From contig NZ_CP087190.1 of assembly GCF_024749165.1 (NCBI RefSeq), forward strand, positions 1,076,001-1,140,000: DNA of 64,000 nucleotides, written 5' to 3'. Made by a program: the position numbers and the translations under genes. Below, one piece after another: positions 32,144 through 41,780 of this stretch. How positions within the stretch are numbered: position 1 is the stretch's first letter; each line of letters opens with the position of its first letter. The notes under the pieces were generated by a model. That model did no database searches, was not told where the DNA came from, and saw nothing but the letters and a program-made list of their open reading frames with translations. This DNA is from Pseudomonas sp. B21-023. GTDB lineage: Bacteria > Pseudomonadota > Gammaproteobacteria > Pseudomonadales > Pseudomonadaceae.

Positions 32144-33154
32144 TTACAGATCAGCCAGGGTCGACACCAGGATCGCCTTGATCGTATGCATGCGGTTTTC
32201 CGCCTGCTCGAAGGCGATGCACGCCGGCGACTCGAACACGTCATCGGTCACTTCGATGCCGTTGGCCAGGTGCGGGTACTGTTCGGCGATCTGCTTGCCG
32301 ACCTTGGTGTCGGAGTTGTGGAACGCCGGCAGGCAGTGCATGAACTTGGTGCGCGGGTTGCCGGTGGACTTCATCAGCTCCTTGTTCACCTGGTAGGGCA
32401 GCAGTTGCTGGATACGCTCGCCCCAGGCCTCGACCGGCTCACCCATCGATACCCACACGTCGGTGTGGACAAAGTCGACACCCTTGACCGCGGCTTTCGG
32501 GTCTTCAGTCAGGGTGATGCGCGCGCCGCTTTCTTCTGCGTACTTTTTGCAACGCTCGACCAGGTCGTCATGCGGCCACAGCGCCTTGGGCGCGGCGATG
32601 CGCACGTCCATGCCGAGCTTGGCGCCGATCAGCAGCAGCGAGTTGCCCATGTTGTTGCGGGCATCGCCCAGGTAGGCGTAGCTGATGTCGTGCAGTGGCT
32701 TGTCGCTGTTTTCGCGCATGGTCAGCACGTCGGCGATCATCTGGGTCGGGTGATACTCGTCGGTCAGGCCGTTGAATACCGGCACGCCGGCGAACTTGGC
32801 CAGTTCCTCGACGATCTCCTGCTTGAAGCCGCGATACTCGATGGCGTCGTACATGCGCCCGAGCACGCGGGCGGTGTCCTTCATGCTCTCCTTGTGGCCG
32901 ATCTGCGAGGAGTTGGGGTCGATGTAGGTAACGTTGGCGCCCTGGTCGTAGGCGGCGACTTCGAAGGCGCAACGGGTGCGGGTCGAGGTCTTCTCGAAGA
33001 TCAGGGCGATGTTGTTGCCCTTCAGGTGCTGCTGCTCGGTGCCGGTGTACTTGGCGCGCTTGAGGTCGCGGGACAGGTCCAGCAGGTAACGCAGCTCGCG
33101 GGTGGTGTGGTGTTCGAGGCTGAGCAGGTTACGGTTGTGGATGTTGAACGCCAT
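32144..33154 (-). CDS. arcB: Catabolic ornithine carbamoyltransferase
   Basis: A 336-aa transferase that, in this pathway, phosphorolyses citrulline to ornithine and carbamoyl phosphate. Carbamoyl-phosphate site STRTR (residues 57-61) and ornithine site HCLPAFHN are present; the sequence [12 protein letters not shown] is of the catabolic ArcB type. Catabolic rather than biosynthetic use is also indicated by its place between arcA and arcC. Confidence 0.95.
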   Translation of the reverse strand: MAFNIHNRNLLSLEHHTTRELRYLLDLSRDLKRAKYTGTEQQHLKGNNIALIFEKTSTRTRCAFEVAAYDQGANVTYIDPNSSQIGHKESMKDTARVLGRMYDAIEYRGFKQEIVEELAKFAGVPVFNGLTDEYHPTQMIADVLTMRENSDKPLHDISYAYLGDARNNMGNSLLLIGAKLGMDVRIAAPKALWPHDDLVERCKKYAEESGARITLTEDPKAAVKGVDFVHTDVWVSMGEPVEAWGERIQQLLPYQVNKELMKSTGNPRTKFMHCLPAFHNSDTKVGKQIAEQYPHLANGIEVTDDVFESPACIAFEQAENRMHTIKAILVSTLADL

Positions 33155-33180
33155 GATGATTCTCCTTGAGTTCGGTAATC

Positions 33181-33212
33181 CCCCGGCCGCCGCTGGGTGA
33201 GCACGGCCGGGG
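33181..33212. repeat. Intercistronic hairpin arcA-arcB
   Basis: Perfect 9-bp arms CCCCGGCCG / CGGCCGGGG with a 14-nt loop. Confidence 0.78.
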
Positions 33213-33222
33213 TGATGGACGT

Positions 33223-34479
33223 TTAGTAGTCGATAGGGTCGCGCACGATCGGGCAGGTCATGCAGTGACCGCCGCCGCGGCCCCGGCCCAGTTCGCCGGC
33301 GCTGATGGTTATGACTTCGACCCCGGCCTTGCGCAGCAGGGTGTTGGTGTAGGTGTTGCGGTCATAGCCGATGACCACGCCGGGCTCCACGGCCACCACG
33401 TTGTTGCCGTCATCCCATTGTTCGCGCTCGGCGGCGAAGCTGTTGCCGCCGGTCTCGACCACGCGCAGTTTCTTGAGGTTGAGCGATTCGGCCACCACTT
33501 CGATGAACGATTTGTTCTCGCGGCGCACGTCCATGCCGTAAGGCTTGCTGCTATCCGGACGAATCACGAACGGCACGATTTCCTTGACCACTTCGGGGAA
33601 GACGGTGACCAGGTCGCGGTCGCAGAAGCTGAACACGGTGTCCAGGTGCATGGCGGCGCGGGATTTCGGCAGCCCGGCGACCACCACCTTCTCCACCGCG
33701 CCCTTGGCGAACAGCGATTGCGCCAGTTGGCCGATTGCCTGGCGCGAGCTGCGCTCACCCATGCCGATCAGCACGACACCGTTGCCGATCGGCATCACAT
33801 CGCCACCTTCAAGGGTGGCCTTGCCATGGTCCTTGTCCGGGTCGCCGTACCAGACTTCGAAGTCGGCATGGGTGAACTCTGGGTGGAACTTGTAGATGGC
33901 GCTGGTCAGCAGCGTTTCCTGGCGTCGCGCCGGCCAGTACATCGGGTTGAGGGTGACGCCACCATAGATCCAGCAAGTGGTGTCACGCGTGAACTGGGTA
34001 TTGGGCAGCGGATCGAGCAGGAAACTGGAGTGGCCGAGGTAGTCGCGGTACATCTTGATCACGCTCGCGCCTTCGCTGTCGGGCAGGTCTTCGCCTGCCA
34101 CGCCGCCGATCAGATACTCGGCCAGCTTGCGTGGCTCAAGCCCTTCGAGCCAGCTGCGCACTTCGTTCTTCAGGCCGATGCCAACAGTGTCGTCGGTGAT
34201 CTTGCGGTCGAGGATCCATTTCAGCGCTTCGGGGTTCTGCACGGTCTCGGTCAGCAGGTTGTGCATTTCCAGGACCTCGATGCCGCGTTCACGCATCTTG
34301 GTGACGAAGTCGAAATGGTCGCGCTTGGCCTGGTTGACCCAGATGACGTCGTCGAACAGCAGCTCGTCGCAATTGCTTGGGGTCAGCCGTTGGTGCGCCA
34401 GGCCCGGGCTGCAGACCATCACTTTGCGCAGCTTGCCGGCTTCGGAATGTACGCCGTATTTCTGTTTCTCAGTGGACAT
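33223..34479 (-). CDS. arcA: Arginine deiminase
   Basis: A 418-aa enzyme hydrolysing arginine to citrulline and ammonia. The catalytic cysteine is Cys406 in [14 protein letters not shown]; substrate-site segments [26 protein letters not shown] and [10 protein letters not shown] are intact. Length matches the P. aeruginosa enzyme. It starts 32 nt after arcD. Confidence 0.97.
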   Translation of the reverse strand: MSTEKQKYGVHSEAGKLRKVMVCSPGLAHQRLTPSNCDELLFDDVIWVNQAKRDHFDFVTKMRERGIEVLEMHNLLTETVQNPEALKWILDRKITDDTVGIGLKNEVRSWLEGLEPRKLAEYLIGGVAGEDLPDSEGASVIKMYRDYLGHSSFLLDPLPNTQFTRDTTCWIYGGVTLNPMYWPARRQETLLTSAIYKFHPEFTHADFEVWYGDPDKDHGKATLEGGDVMPIGNGVVLIGMGERSSRQAIGQLAQSLFAKGAVEKVVVAGLPKSRAAMHLDTVFSFCDRDLVTVFPEVVKEIVPFVIRPDSSKPYGMDVRRENKSFIEVVAESLNLKKLRVVETGGNSFAAEREQWDDGNNVVAVEPGVVIGYDRNTYTNTLLRKAGVEVITISAGELGRGRGGGHCMTCPIVRDPIDY

Positions 34480-34511
34480 GGTGAATCCTCCTGTAATGCG
34501 AAGACATGGGT

Positions 34512-35939
34512 TCAGAGCGTCAGGAAACCGTCATACAAGCCGTAGGCAGCCACCAGGGCGCCCGCGACCACGGCGGCGAAGATCAGTTTTTCCACGCTGG
34601 TGAAGATTGGCTGGCCGACCTCGCGTTTGGCCTTGGCGAACAGGATCGCGCCAGGGGCATAGAGCAGCGCCGAGAGCAGCAGGTACTTGACGCCACCGGC
34701 GTACAGCAGCCAGATCGCGTAGAGCAGGGCGATGCCGCCGATGATCAGGTCTTTCTTGCGTTCGGCCAGGGCCTGTTCGTAGGTTTCGTTGCGCCAGGCG
34801 AGCAGGAAGGCATAGGCCGCCGACCACAGGTAAGGCACCAGGATCATCGAGGTGGCGAGGTAGATCAGCGACAGGTAGGTGCTGTTGGAGAACAGGGTGA
34901 TGACCAGGAAGATCTGCACCATGGCGTTGGTCAGCCACAGGGCGTTGGCCGGTACATGGTTGGCGTTCTCGCGGCGCAGGAACTCCGGCATGGTGTGGTC
35001 CTTGGCGGCGGCGAACATGATCTCGGCGCACAGCAGCACCCACGACAGCAGGGCACCGAGCAGCGAGATGATCAGGCCGACGCTGATCAGCACCGCGCCC
35101 CAGTGGCCCACCACATGTTCAAGCACGGCGGCCATCGACGGGTTCTGCAGTTTGGCCAGCTCGGGTTGGGTCATCACGCCCAGCGACAGCACGTTGACCA
35201 GCACCAGGAACAGCAGCACGGTGACGAAGCCGATGACCGTGGCCTTGCCGACGTCGGAGCGTTTTTCCGCACGGGACGAGAAGATGCTCGCGCCCTCGAT
35301 GCCGATGAACACCCACACGGTGACCAGCATCATGTTGCGCACCTGGTTCATCACGCTGCCCAGCTCCGGCGTGCCGACGGCCCAGATATCCGCGGTGAAC
35401 ACATCGAGCTTGAAGGCGAAAAGGCAGATCAGGGCGAACAGGGCCAGCGGCACGACCTTGGCCACGGTGGTGACCAGGTTGATGAACGCGGCTTCCTTGA
35501 TGCCGCGCAGCACCAGGAAGTGCACGGCCCACAGCAGGACCGAGGCGCCGATCACTGCCGCCGGGGTGTTGCCCTCGCCGAAGATTGGGAAGAAATAGCC
35601 CAGGGTGCTGAACAGCAGCACGAAGTAGCCGACGTTGCCCAGCCAGGCGCTGATCCAGTAGCCCCAGGCCGAGGAAAAGCCCATGTAGTCACCGAAACCG
35701 GCCTTGGCGTAGGCGTACACACCGCCGTCGAGGTCGGGTTTGCGGTTGGCCAGGGTCTGGAACACGAAGGCGAGGGTGAGCATGCCCACCGCGGTGATGG
35801 CCCAGCCGATCAGCACGGCGCCGACACCGGCGCTGGCGGCCATGTTTTGCGGTAACGAGAAGATCCCGCCACCGATCATCGAACCCACTACTAGTGCAAC
35901 AAGCGCACCCAGTTTTAGTTTTCCGGGAGAATCAGACAT
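34512..35939 (-). CDS. arcD: Arginine/ornithine antiporter ArcD (operon copy)
   Basis: A 475-aa APC-family antiporter with about 12-13 membrane spans that exchanges external arginine for ornithine. N-terminal [20 protein letters not shown], then [19 protein letters not shown] and [19 protein letters not shown], are standard ArcD segments. First gene of arcDABC, behind an Anr-type promoter. A second, clearly homologous copy lies divergently at 36365. Confidence 0.95.
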   Translation of the reverse strand: MSDSPGKLKLGALVALVVGSMIGGGIFSLPQNMAASAGVGAVLIGWAITAVGMLTLAFVFQTLANRKPDLDGGVYAYAKAGFGDYMGFSSAWGYWISAWLGNVGYFVLLFSTLGYFFPIFGEGNTPAAVIGASVLLWAVHFLVLRGIKEAAFINLVTTVAKVVPLALFALICLFAFKLDVFTADIWAVGTPELGSVMNQVRNMMLVTVWVFIGIEGASIFSSRAEKRSDVGKATVIGFVTVLLFLVLVNVLSLGVMTQPELAKLQNPSMAAVLEHVVGHWGAVLISVGLIISLLGALLSWVLLCAEIMFAAAKDHTMPEFLRRENANHVPANALWLTNAMVQIFLVITLFSNSTYLSLIYLATSMILVPYLWSAAYAFLLAWRNETYEQALAERKKDLIIGGIALLYAIWLLYAGGVKYLLLSALLYAPGAILFAKAKREVGQPIFTSVEKLIFAAVVAGALVAAYGLYDGFLTL

Positions 35940-35972
35940 TTATCGACTCCGTACCAGGAGAAAGTTGACCTC

Positions 35973-36014
35973 AGAATAAATCTGACGCCTGGATCATTCG
36001 CTGACTTAGATCAG
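35973..36014 (-). promoter_or_regulatory. Anr-dependent promoter of arcDABC
   Basis: CTGACTTAGATCAG (36001-36014) fits the Anr/Fnr box TTGAT-N4-ATCAA, allowing the TTGAC/ATCAG variants known in Pseudomonas. On the minus strand a -10 TATTCT (35978-35973) is placed so that the box is centred at -41.5, the class II activator position. The predicted start near 35966 gives a 26-nt leader. Confidence 0.8.
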
Positions 36015-36364
36015 TTCATGCCAGCATGAAGGTAAGAAAATTCCCTCATGCGTCTCCTGGAGGATGCCGACAGCTTCGTTGCAGGCCTTGTGCGCTGGCA
36101 CCTCCATGTCCTTCTGGAGCAAACGCCCCGTTCTGCCTGCGAACCATGAAGTTAGTCTCTTTTGGGGGTTTCGCAAATTTTTCACAGTAAATAGCGACGC
36201 ATTTAGGTGAGGGTTGAGATAGTTCGTAACTGCCACTTTTATCGGTCGCGGGCTATAGACAGTCCGGTTATGAGTGCTATAGCTTTAATGGCTCGATTCA
36301 ATAAGAAACTTGTAACATTCATGTTGCCAAATACGTTTACGCGCACGCGCGCACGAGGAGCCCC
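36015..36364. other. arcD/arcD2 intergenic region
   Basis: The rest of the 425-bp gap is A/T-richer than its surroundings and contains no convincing gene. A 76-codon minus-strand frame (36006-36236) has no Shine-Dalgarno or family pattern. Control sites for the divergent arcD copy are expected here but none is obvious; GAGGAG precedes its ATG. Confidence 0.5.
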
Positions 36365-37792
36365 ATGAGCGAACCGGGACAGAAGCTGCGCCTTGGCGCG
36401 CTGATCGCACTGGTGGTCGGTTCGATGATCGGCGGGGGGATCTTTTCGTTGCCGCAGAACATGGCGGCGCGCGCCGATGTCGGGGCGGTGCTGATCGGCT
36501 GGGGCATCACCGCAGTGGGCATGCTGGCGCTGGCCTTCGTGTTCCAGACCCTGGCCAACCGCAAGCCGGAGCTGGACTCGGGGGTGTATGCCTACGCCAA
36601 GGCTGGTTTCGGCGACTACATGGGCTTTTCCTCGGCCTGGGGCTACTGGATCAGTGCCTGGTTGGGCAATGTCGGCTACTTCGTGCTGCTGTTCAGTACC
36701 CTTGGCTTCTACTTCCCGGTGTTCGGCCAGGGCAACACGCCTGTGGCCATCGGCTGCGCCTCGTTGCTGCTGTGGGCGGTGCACTTCCTGGTGCTGCGCG
36801 GCATCAAGGAGGCGGCGTTCATCAACCAGGTGACCACCGTGGCCAAGGTGGTGCCGTTGCTGATGTTCATCGTCATCGCCGCGTTCGCCTTTCGCGCCGA
36901 TATCTTCACCCGCGACATCTGGGGGCTGAGCAACCCGCAGTTTGGCAGCGTGCTGGAGCAGGTACGCAACATGATGCTGGTCACAGTGTTCGTGTTCATC
37001 GGCATCGAGGGGGCGAGTGTCTATTCGGGGCGAGCGCTGCACCGTTCGGACGTGGGCAAGGCCACGGTGATCGGTTTTCTCGGTGTGCTGGCGCTGCTGG
37101 TGCTGGTCAACGTGTTGTCGTTGGGGGTGATGACCCAGCCGGAGCTGGCCGGCTTGCAGAACCCCTCTTTGGCCTCGGTGCTGGAGCATATCGTCGGGCC
37201 CTGGGGCGCCTTGCTGATCAGCATCGGCCTGGCGGTGTCGCTGATCGGGGCGTTGCTGTCGTGGGCGCTGCTGTGTGCCGAGATCCTCTTCGCCACCGCC
37301 CGCGACAAGACCATGCCGCGGTTCCTGGCGCGGGAAAACGCCAACCATGTGCCGGCCAACGCACTGTGGCTGACCAATGTGATGATCCAGGGCTTCCTGC
37401 TGATCACCCTGTTCTCGGCCGGGACCTATACCAGCCTGATCTACCTGGCGTCGTCGATGATCCTGGTGCCTTACTTCTGGTCGGCAGCCTATGCGGTGTT
37501 GCTGACCGTGCGTGGCGAGAGCTACCAGGGGCAGGCGGGGCTGCGGCGCAAGGACATGCTGGTCGCAGTGATCGCGCTGTTGTATGCGGTGTGGTTGCTG
37601 TATGCCGGTGGGCTCAAGTACATCCTGCTGTCGGCGTTGCTCTACGCGCCTGGGGTGGTCCTGTTCGCCCGGGCCAAGCGTGAGCAGGGGCAGGTGCTGT
37701 TCACCACATGGGAGAAGCTGATTTTCGCGGCGGTGCTGGTGGGCGCCGGGCTGGCGGCGTATGCGCTGTATTCGGGGTTGCTTAGCCTCTGA
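36365..37792 (+). CDS. Second ArcD-type arginine/ornithine antiporter
   Basis: A 475-aa protein the same length as ArcD and, by eye, about three quarters identical across its whole length, differing mainly in membrane-span residues and the segment DIWGLSNPQFGS. It is transcribed away from arcDABC and has no catabolic genes after it. A relaxed or different substrate pair, or expression under other conditions than anaerobiosis, is likely. No terminator is seen at its 3' end, where it converges on the DUF454 gene. Confidence 0.88.
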   Translation: MSEPGQKLRLGALIALVVGSMIGGGIFSLPQNMAARADVGAVLIGWGITAVGMLALAFVFQTLANRKPELDSGVYAYAKAGFGDYMGFSSAWGYWISAWLGNVGYFVLLFSTLGFYFPVFGQGNTPVAIGCASLLLWAVHFLVLRGIKEAAFINQVTTVAKVVPLLMFIVIAAFAFRADIFTRDIWGLSNPQFGSVLEQVRNMMLVTVFVFIGIEGASVYSGRALHRSDVGKATVIGFLGVLALLVLVNVLSLGVMTQPELAGLQNPSLASVLEHIVGPWGALLISIGLAVSLIGALLSWALLCAEILFATARDKTMPRFLARENANHVPANALWLTNVMIQGFLLITLFSAGTYTSLIYLASSMILVPYFWSAAYAVLLTVRGESYQGQAGLRRKDMLVAVIALLYAVWLLYAGGLKYILLSALLYAPGVVLFARAKREQGQVLFTTWEKLIFAAVLVGAGLAAYALYSGLLSL

Positions 37793-37816
37793 CGGCTCAT
37801 GTCGGGCGCGATTGAA

Positions 37817-38230
37817 TCAATTTTGCAGTTCGACGCTGCCTTGAGGAATAGGCCGTTCCGGGCGCGACCAGATCCACAGGTTGCCCAGCGCCATGCCGCC
37901 GATGGCGAGGAACACGGGCCAGTGGTGCTCCAGGACGATCAGCATGAGGCTCGCGCACAGCAGCATGCTGAGGGTGGCGCTGACCTTGGCGCGGCGCTGG
38001 ATCACCTTGCCGTTGCGCCAGTTGAAAAGGATCGGGCCGAACAGCCGGTGGTTCTCCAGCCAGGCGGACAGGCGCGGCGAGCTGCGGGTGGCGGCCCAGG
38101 CGGCGAGGAGGACGAACTCGGTGGTGGGCAGCCCGGGAATGACGATGGCCACCAGGCCAATCCCCAGGCTGACGTAGGCCAGGATCGCGTAGAGCAGGCG
38201 GGATACTTTGGAGCGGGCGATTCGGGTCAT
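37817..38230 (-). CDS. YbaN/DUF454-family inner-membrane protein
   Basis: A 137-aa protein with about four hydrophobic segments. YAILAYVSLGIGLVAIVIPGLPTTEFVLLAA followed by SSPRLSAWLENHRLFGPIL is the DUF454 (YbaN) signature. Function unknown, though relatives often sit near heme or iron genes as here. The ATG at 38230 is 50 nt after the heme oxygenase stop on the same strand, suggesting co-transcription. Confidence 0.87.
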   Translation of the reverse strand: MTRIARSKVSRLLYAILAYVSLGIGLVAIVIPGLPTTEFVLLAAWAATRSSPRLSAWLENHRLFGPILFNWRNGKVIQRRAKVSATLSMLLCASLMLIVLEHHWPVFLAIGGMALGNLWIWSRPERPIPQGSVELQN

Positions 38231-38279
38231 GGTCTCACTGCAACGGTGCGGCCGCCCGCAGGCGGCCGGGTAAAGCGTG

Positions 38280-38885
38280 TCAGGCCAGCGCCGCGTCGGC
38301 GGCATAGGCATGCTTGAGCAGCTCGGTGAAGCGTTCGAAGGCGGCGACCGCGCCACGTTCGGCGGCGGCGTCTTCCTCGGGCGACAGGTCCAGGCTGTCG
38401 AGAATGCGGGTGAACTGTTTCCAGCCTTCGGCGCGACCACCCGCCGGTTCGCCCAGGTGACGGGCGCCGAAGGTTTCGGACAGTTCCAGGGCCACGGCGC
38501 GCTTGATCAGGAACGCGGCGCCCAGTTTGGAGCCTTCGGAGACGAAGATCCAGCCCAGGGCTTCGCCCAGGCTTGGCTTGCCCAGGGCGCCGGCGAAGGG
38601 CGCGGGCACTTCGGTGTCGAGGTCGGCCAGGTCCAGGCGGGCCTGCTCGGCGCGGCAGCGCTCGGCCAGATCCGGCACGATGGCGATCAGTTGCGGGTCG
38701 GTGTACAGCGCCTGCAGCTCGGACTGGAACAGGTACTGGGCGACCACGAAGCGGGCGAAGCTCTCGCGGCTGTCGAACGGCTTGTGCGACTTGACCAGGG
38801 CGTCCAGCTCGGTGTGCGGGGCGTGGGTGACCTGGTTCAGGCGCTGGGAGCGCAGGTTGACGCGTTCGGTGGAAGGGGCGGTCAT
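38280..38885 (-). CDS. Biliverdin-producing heme oxygenase
   Basis: A 201-aa heme oxygenase of the HemO/PigA class that opens heme to biliverdin, CO and Fe2+. The proximal histidine is probably His24 in HAPHTELDAL; the distal helix has GWIFVSEGSKLGAAFL with the flexible Gly pair. It is adjacent to the TonB heme-receptor set, so it should release iron from imported heme in the cytosol. No heme ABC importer is encoded in the window. Confidence 0.9.
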   Translation of the reverse strand: MTAPSTERVNLRSQRLNQVTHAPHTELDALVKSHKPFDSRESFARFVVAQYLFQSELQALYTDPQLIAIVPDLAERCRAEQARLDLADLDTEVPAPFAGALGKPSLGEALGWIFVSEGSKLGAAFLIKRAVALELSETFGARHLGEPAGGRAEGWKQFTRILDSLDLSPEEDAAAERGAVAAFERFTELLKHAYAADAALA

Positions 38886-38961
38886 GGGGGCATCCTTGGA
38901 AAATGGGGCTGTCTAGTGACAAGACGAAGGAGAAGACGCGGGACAGTAAAAAAACCTCACC

Positions 38962-38982
38962 TGCGAAGTGAAATCATTCGCA
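38962..38982. promoter_or_regulatory. Inverted repeat upstream of heme oxygenase
   Basis: TGCGAA-N9-TTCGCA, about 80 nt upstream of the heme oxygenase start. The binding factor is unknown. Confidence 0.4.
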
Positions 38983-38998
38983 CAGGGCTCGACACAGT

Positions 38999-39054
38999 GC
39001 CGGGCAAGTCCGTTCCCACAGACGACCTGGGGGAATGGGCTTGCCCGGCGATGG
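38999..39054. repeat. REP-type pair between receptor and heme oxygenase
   Basis: Imperfect arms GCCGGGCAAGTCCGTTCCCA and the inverted TGGGCTTGCCCGGC lie after the receptor stop. Confidence 0.75.
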
Positions 39055-39067
39055 CGATCTCGCCCCG

Positions 39068-41656
39068 TCAGATGTCCCACACCAGGTTGATGGCGAAGTT
39101 GCGGCCCGGCATGGTCAGGCGGTCGAGATTGGCCGGCTGGGTCACTCCCGCTTCGCCAAGCGCGTCGTAGCCACGTACGTCATCCCACTGCCAGTACTTC
39201 TTGTCAGTCAGGTTGTAGAGGCCTGCGTTGACGGTGATGTCGTCCGTCACCTTGTAGTAGCCGGTCAGGTCCAGCACGCCGTAACCAGGGGTGCGGAACT
39301 GCTTGCTGGCGCCATCGGGGGCGAAGAAGGTGGAGTCGTCGACGCGGTCCTTGCGCTTGACCAGGGTCCAGCTCAGCAGGCCCCCATAGTTCTGTTGCTC
39401 GTAGCCCAGGCCGAGGACCGCAGTCAGCGGGTTGACGCTGTTCAGTGGCTGACCGTTGTCGTCGTTGCGACCGCGGGCATAGGCCAGCGAGCCTTGGGTG
39501 TACAGGCCCTGGGCAGCGCCGAAGAGGTCGAGGTTCAGGCGGCCCTTGAACTCCGCGCCCTTGATGGTGGCGTGCTTGATGTTGTTGGCCTGGAAGGTCG
39601 AACCCAGGTTGGCCGACTGCACGGCGTCTTCGTTGATGAAGTCGCGGTACTTGTTGTAGAACACCGCGACATCGAAGTTGCCGGCCTCGAAGTTGCCGCG
39701 CAGGCCGGTTTCGTAGCTTTTGCTCTTCTCTGGCTCGAGGTCCGGGTTGGGTTGGACGCTGTAGCCCAGGGTCGGGTTGTCGAAGCGGCCGAACATGGCC
39801 TTGGCGGTCGGGGTACGGAAGCCCTCGGCGTACTGACCGTACCAGGTGTAGTGGTCGTCGAAGGCATAGGTCACGCCGAACTTCGGCGATACGCGGTGCC
39901 ACTTCTTGTCAGCGTCGTCGATGGCCCCCGGCGCCGCACCGTTGCCCTGGACCCCGCGCAGGAACTCGCTGGTCATCTTCGGTTCCATGCGGGTGTAGTC
40001 GTACCGCGCGCCCGGCAGGAAGGTCCAGTTGTTCCAGCGGATTTCGTCCTGGGCGAACAGGCTGTAGGTGTTGACCGTCGGGTCGGGGAAGTCGCTGACC
40101 CTTACCTGGCCGTCGCCGGGGCTGTTCTGGCCGATCGCCGTACAGCTGCCGCCGACGTTGAGGCAGGTGCCGGTACCGCTGCGTGAACCGGTGATCTTTT
40201 CATGCTTGAGCGTCGTGCCGTAGGTCAGCAGGTGGTCGGTGGCACCGAGGCTGAAAGCCTTGTCCAGCTGGGCGTCGAATACCCACTGGCGGTCCTTGTA
40301 GGTGGTCTGGCGATCGCGGAACACCTGGCGGCCACTGGCGAAATAAAGCTCATCGGTGCGTTGGTCGGTCTTGGCGATCTGGTAGTTCAGGCTCCATTTC
40401 ACGTGGTCGGCGACCAGGCTTTCGAGGCCGAATTCATGGTTGATGCCGAAGCGCTCGCGGGTAACGGTGTCGTCGCCCTGGCGCATCCGATACATGTTCG
40501 AGGCGCCGCGGCCCGGAATGAAGGGGCCTCCGACAGCGCTCAGGATGTTCTGGTCGCGGTCGTCCTTGTAGTGCTCGTAGGTGAAGCCGAAGCGGGTATC
40601 GTCGGCGTAGTTCCAGCCAAGCTTGGCCAGGACGTTGGTGGTGCGTACGTCCTCCGGGTTGGCCTTGCTGCGGTTCAGGCCGGTGCCGCCGTGTTCGCCA
40701 TACGATTCAGTTTCATGACCGTTGCGTTGGCTCAGGTGCAGCAGGCCATCGAAGTCGCCCTGGCGACCGGCGACGGTGGCCGAGGTCAGCCAGCTTTCGT
40801 CAGCAGAGCTGTAGCCGGTCTTCAGACGCGCGCCGACATCCTTGCCCGGCTTGATGATGTCCTCGGGATCGAGGGTGTAGTAACTCACCGCGCCACCGAT
40901 GGCATTGCTGCCATACAGCACCGAGGCCGGGCCGCGGAGGATCTCGACGCGCTTGACGATTTCCGGGTCGACATAGTTGCGTTGGGTCTGGGCGTAGGGG
41001 CCATAGAAGAAACTGTCGGGGATCGACACGCCGTCGACCTGGGTCAAGATGCGTTCACCGTCGATGCCGCGAATGTTGTAGCCATTCAAGCCGCTGCGCT
41101 GGCCGACGCCACCGACGGAAACACCCGGCTCGTAACGTACTAGCTGCTTGATGTCGTTGACGTTCTGCCGGTCCAGTTGCTCGCGGGTCTGCACGCTGAC
41201 GGTGCTCGGCACCTGGCTGACGTCCTGAGCGCTACGGGTGGCGCTGACGGTCACCTGCTGCAGGGCGATGGCGTTGCCAGCGGCCTGGCGTTCGAGCACC
41301 ACGTTGCCGTTGCCGATCTTGCGGTAGCCCAGGCCGGTGCCGCGTAGCAGGCGCTGCAGCGCCGCTTCCGGGGCCAGCGAGCCCTGTACGCCCGGCGAGG
41401 CCACGCCGTCGGCCAGCTCGGCGCTGAAGCCGACCTGCCAGCCGGTGACCTGGCTGAAGGCATTGATGGCCTCGACCAGCGGTTGCTGGGCGATGGCGAA
41501 GCGGTAGTCGCCCATGCGCGGGCTGCTCGCCTGGGCCGGTTCCACGGCCAGCGCGGGCAGGCTGCAGGCGCCGCTGGCGAGCAGGGCCAAGGTCAACAGG
41601 GACAATTGCCCGCGGCGGCGGGAAGAAGAGGACGGGCGGGTTTGACCTGTGGGCAT
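39068..41656 (-). CDS. TonB-dependent heme receptor with signalling (STN) domain
   Basis: An 862-aa outer-membrane transducer. It has an N-terminal signal peptide (cleavage about residue 37), an STN signalling domain (about 45-120, FAIAQQPLVEAINAFSQVTGW), a plug (VNDIKQLVRYEPGVSVGGVG...GPASVLYGSNAIGGAV) and a 22-strand barrel ending NFAINLVWDI. The plug and barrel pattern is of the hemoglobin/heme receptor family. The ATG at 41656 is chosen because AGGGAG lies 8 nt upstream; ATGs at 41689 and beyond lack this. Ligand heme is supported by the adjacent heme oxygenase. Confidence 0.87.
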   Translation of the reverse strand: MPTGQTRPSSSSRRRGQLSLLTLALLASGACSLPALAVEPAQASSPRMGDYRFAIAQQPLVEAINAFSQVTGWQVGFSAELADGVASPGVQGSLAPEAALQRLLRGTGLGYRKIGNGNVVLERQAAGNAIALQQVTVSATRSAQDVSQVPSTVSVQTREQLDRQNVNDIKQLVRYEPGVSVGGVGQRSGLNGYNIRGIDGERILTQVDGVSIPDSFFYGPYAQTQRNYVDPEIVKRVEILRGPASVLYGSNAIGGAVSYYTLDPEDIIKPGKDVGARLKTGYSSADESWLTSATVAGRQGDFDGLLHLSQRNGHETESYGEHGGTGLNRSKANPEDVRTTNVLAKLGWNYADDTRFGFTYEHYKDDRDQNILSAVGGPFIPGRGASNMYRMRQGDDTVTRERFGINHEFGLESLVADHVKWSLNYQIAKTDQRTDELYFASGRQVFRDRQTTYKDRQWVFDAQLDKAFSLGATDHLLTYGTTLKHEKITGSRSGTGTCLNVGGSCTAIGQNSPGDGQVRVSDFPDPTVNTYSLFAQDEIRWNNWTFLPGARYDYTRMEPKMTSEFLRGVQGNGAAPGAIDDADKKWHRVSPKFGVTYAFDDHYTWYGQYAEGFRTPTAKAMFGRFDNPTLGYSVQPNPDLEPEKSKSYETGLRGNFEAGNFDVAVFYNKYRDFINEDAVQSANLGSTFQANNIKHATIKGAEFKGRLNLDLFGAAQGLYTQGSLAYARGRNDDNGQPLNSVNPLTAVLGLGYEQQNYGGLLSWTLVKRKDRVDDSTFFAPDGASKQFRTPGYGVLDLTGYYKVTDDITVNAGLYNLTDKKYWQWDDVRGYDALGEAGVTQPANLDRLTMPGRNFAINLVWDI

Positions 41657-41713
41657 CGAAAGCGCTCCCTGTCGCGCGTAAGTCATAGACAGTGTTTGTT
41701 CTCGTTTTCGAAC

Positions 41714-41732
41714 GAGAATCAATCGTATTAGC
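41714..41732 (-). promoter_or_regulatory. Fur-like box at the receptor promoter
   Basis: The minus-strand sequence GCTAATACGATTGATTCTC agrees with the 19-bp Fur consensus at about 12-13 positions. Confidence 0.5.
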
Positions 41733-41780
41733 TATAACGAGACGGGCGAGGCAGGGGGATCGCGTAAAAAAAATACAAGG

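Noticed and set aside
36170..36230. ArgR operator near arcD
   Set aside because: A GTCGC-like half site is present but the spaced second half does not fit well enough to call.
36006..36236. 76-aa minus-strand frame upstream of arcD
   Set aside because: Overlaps the Anr box region, no Shine-Dalgarno, no recognised family.
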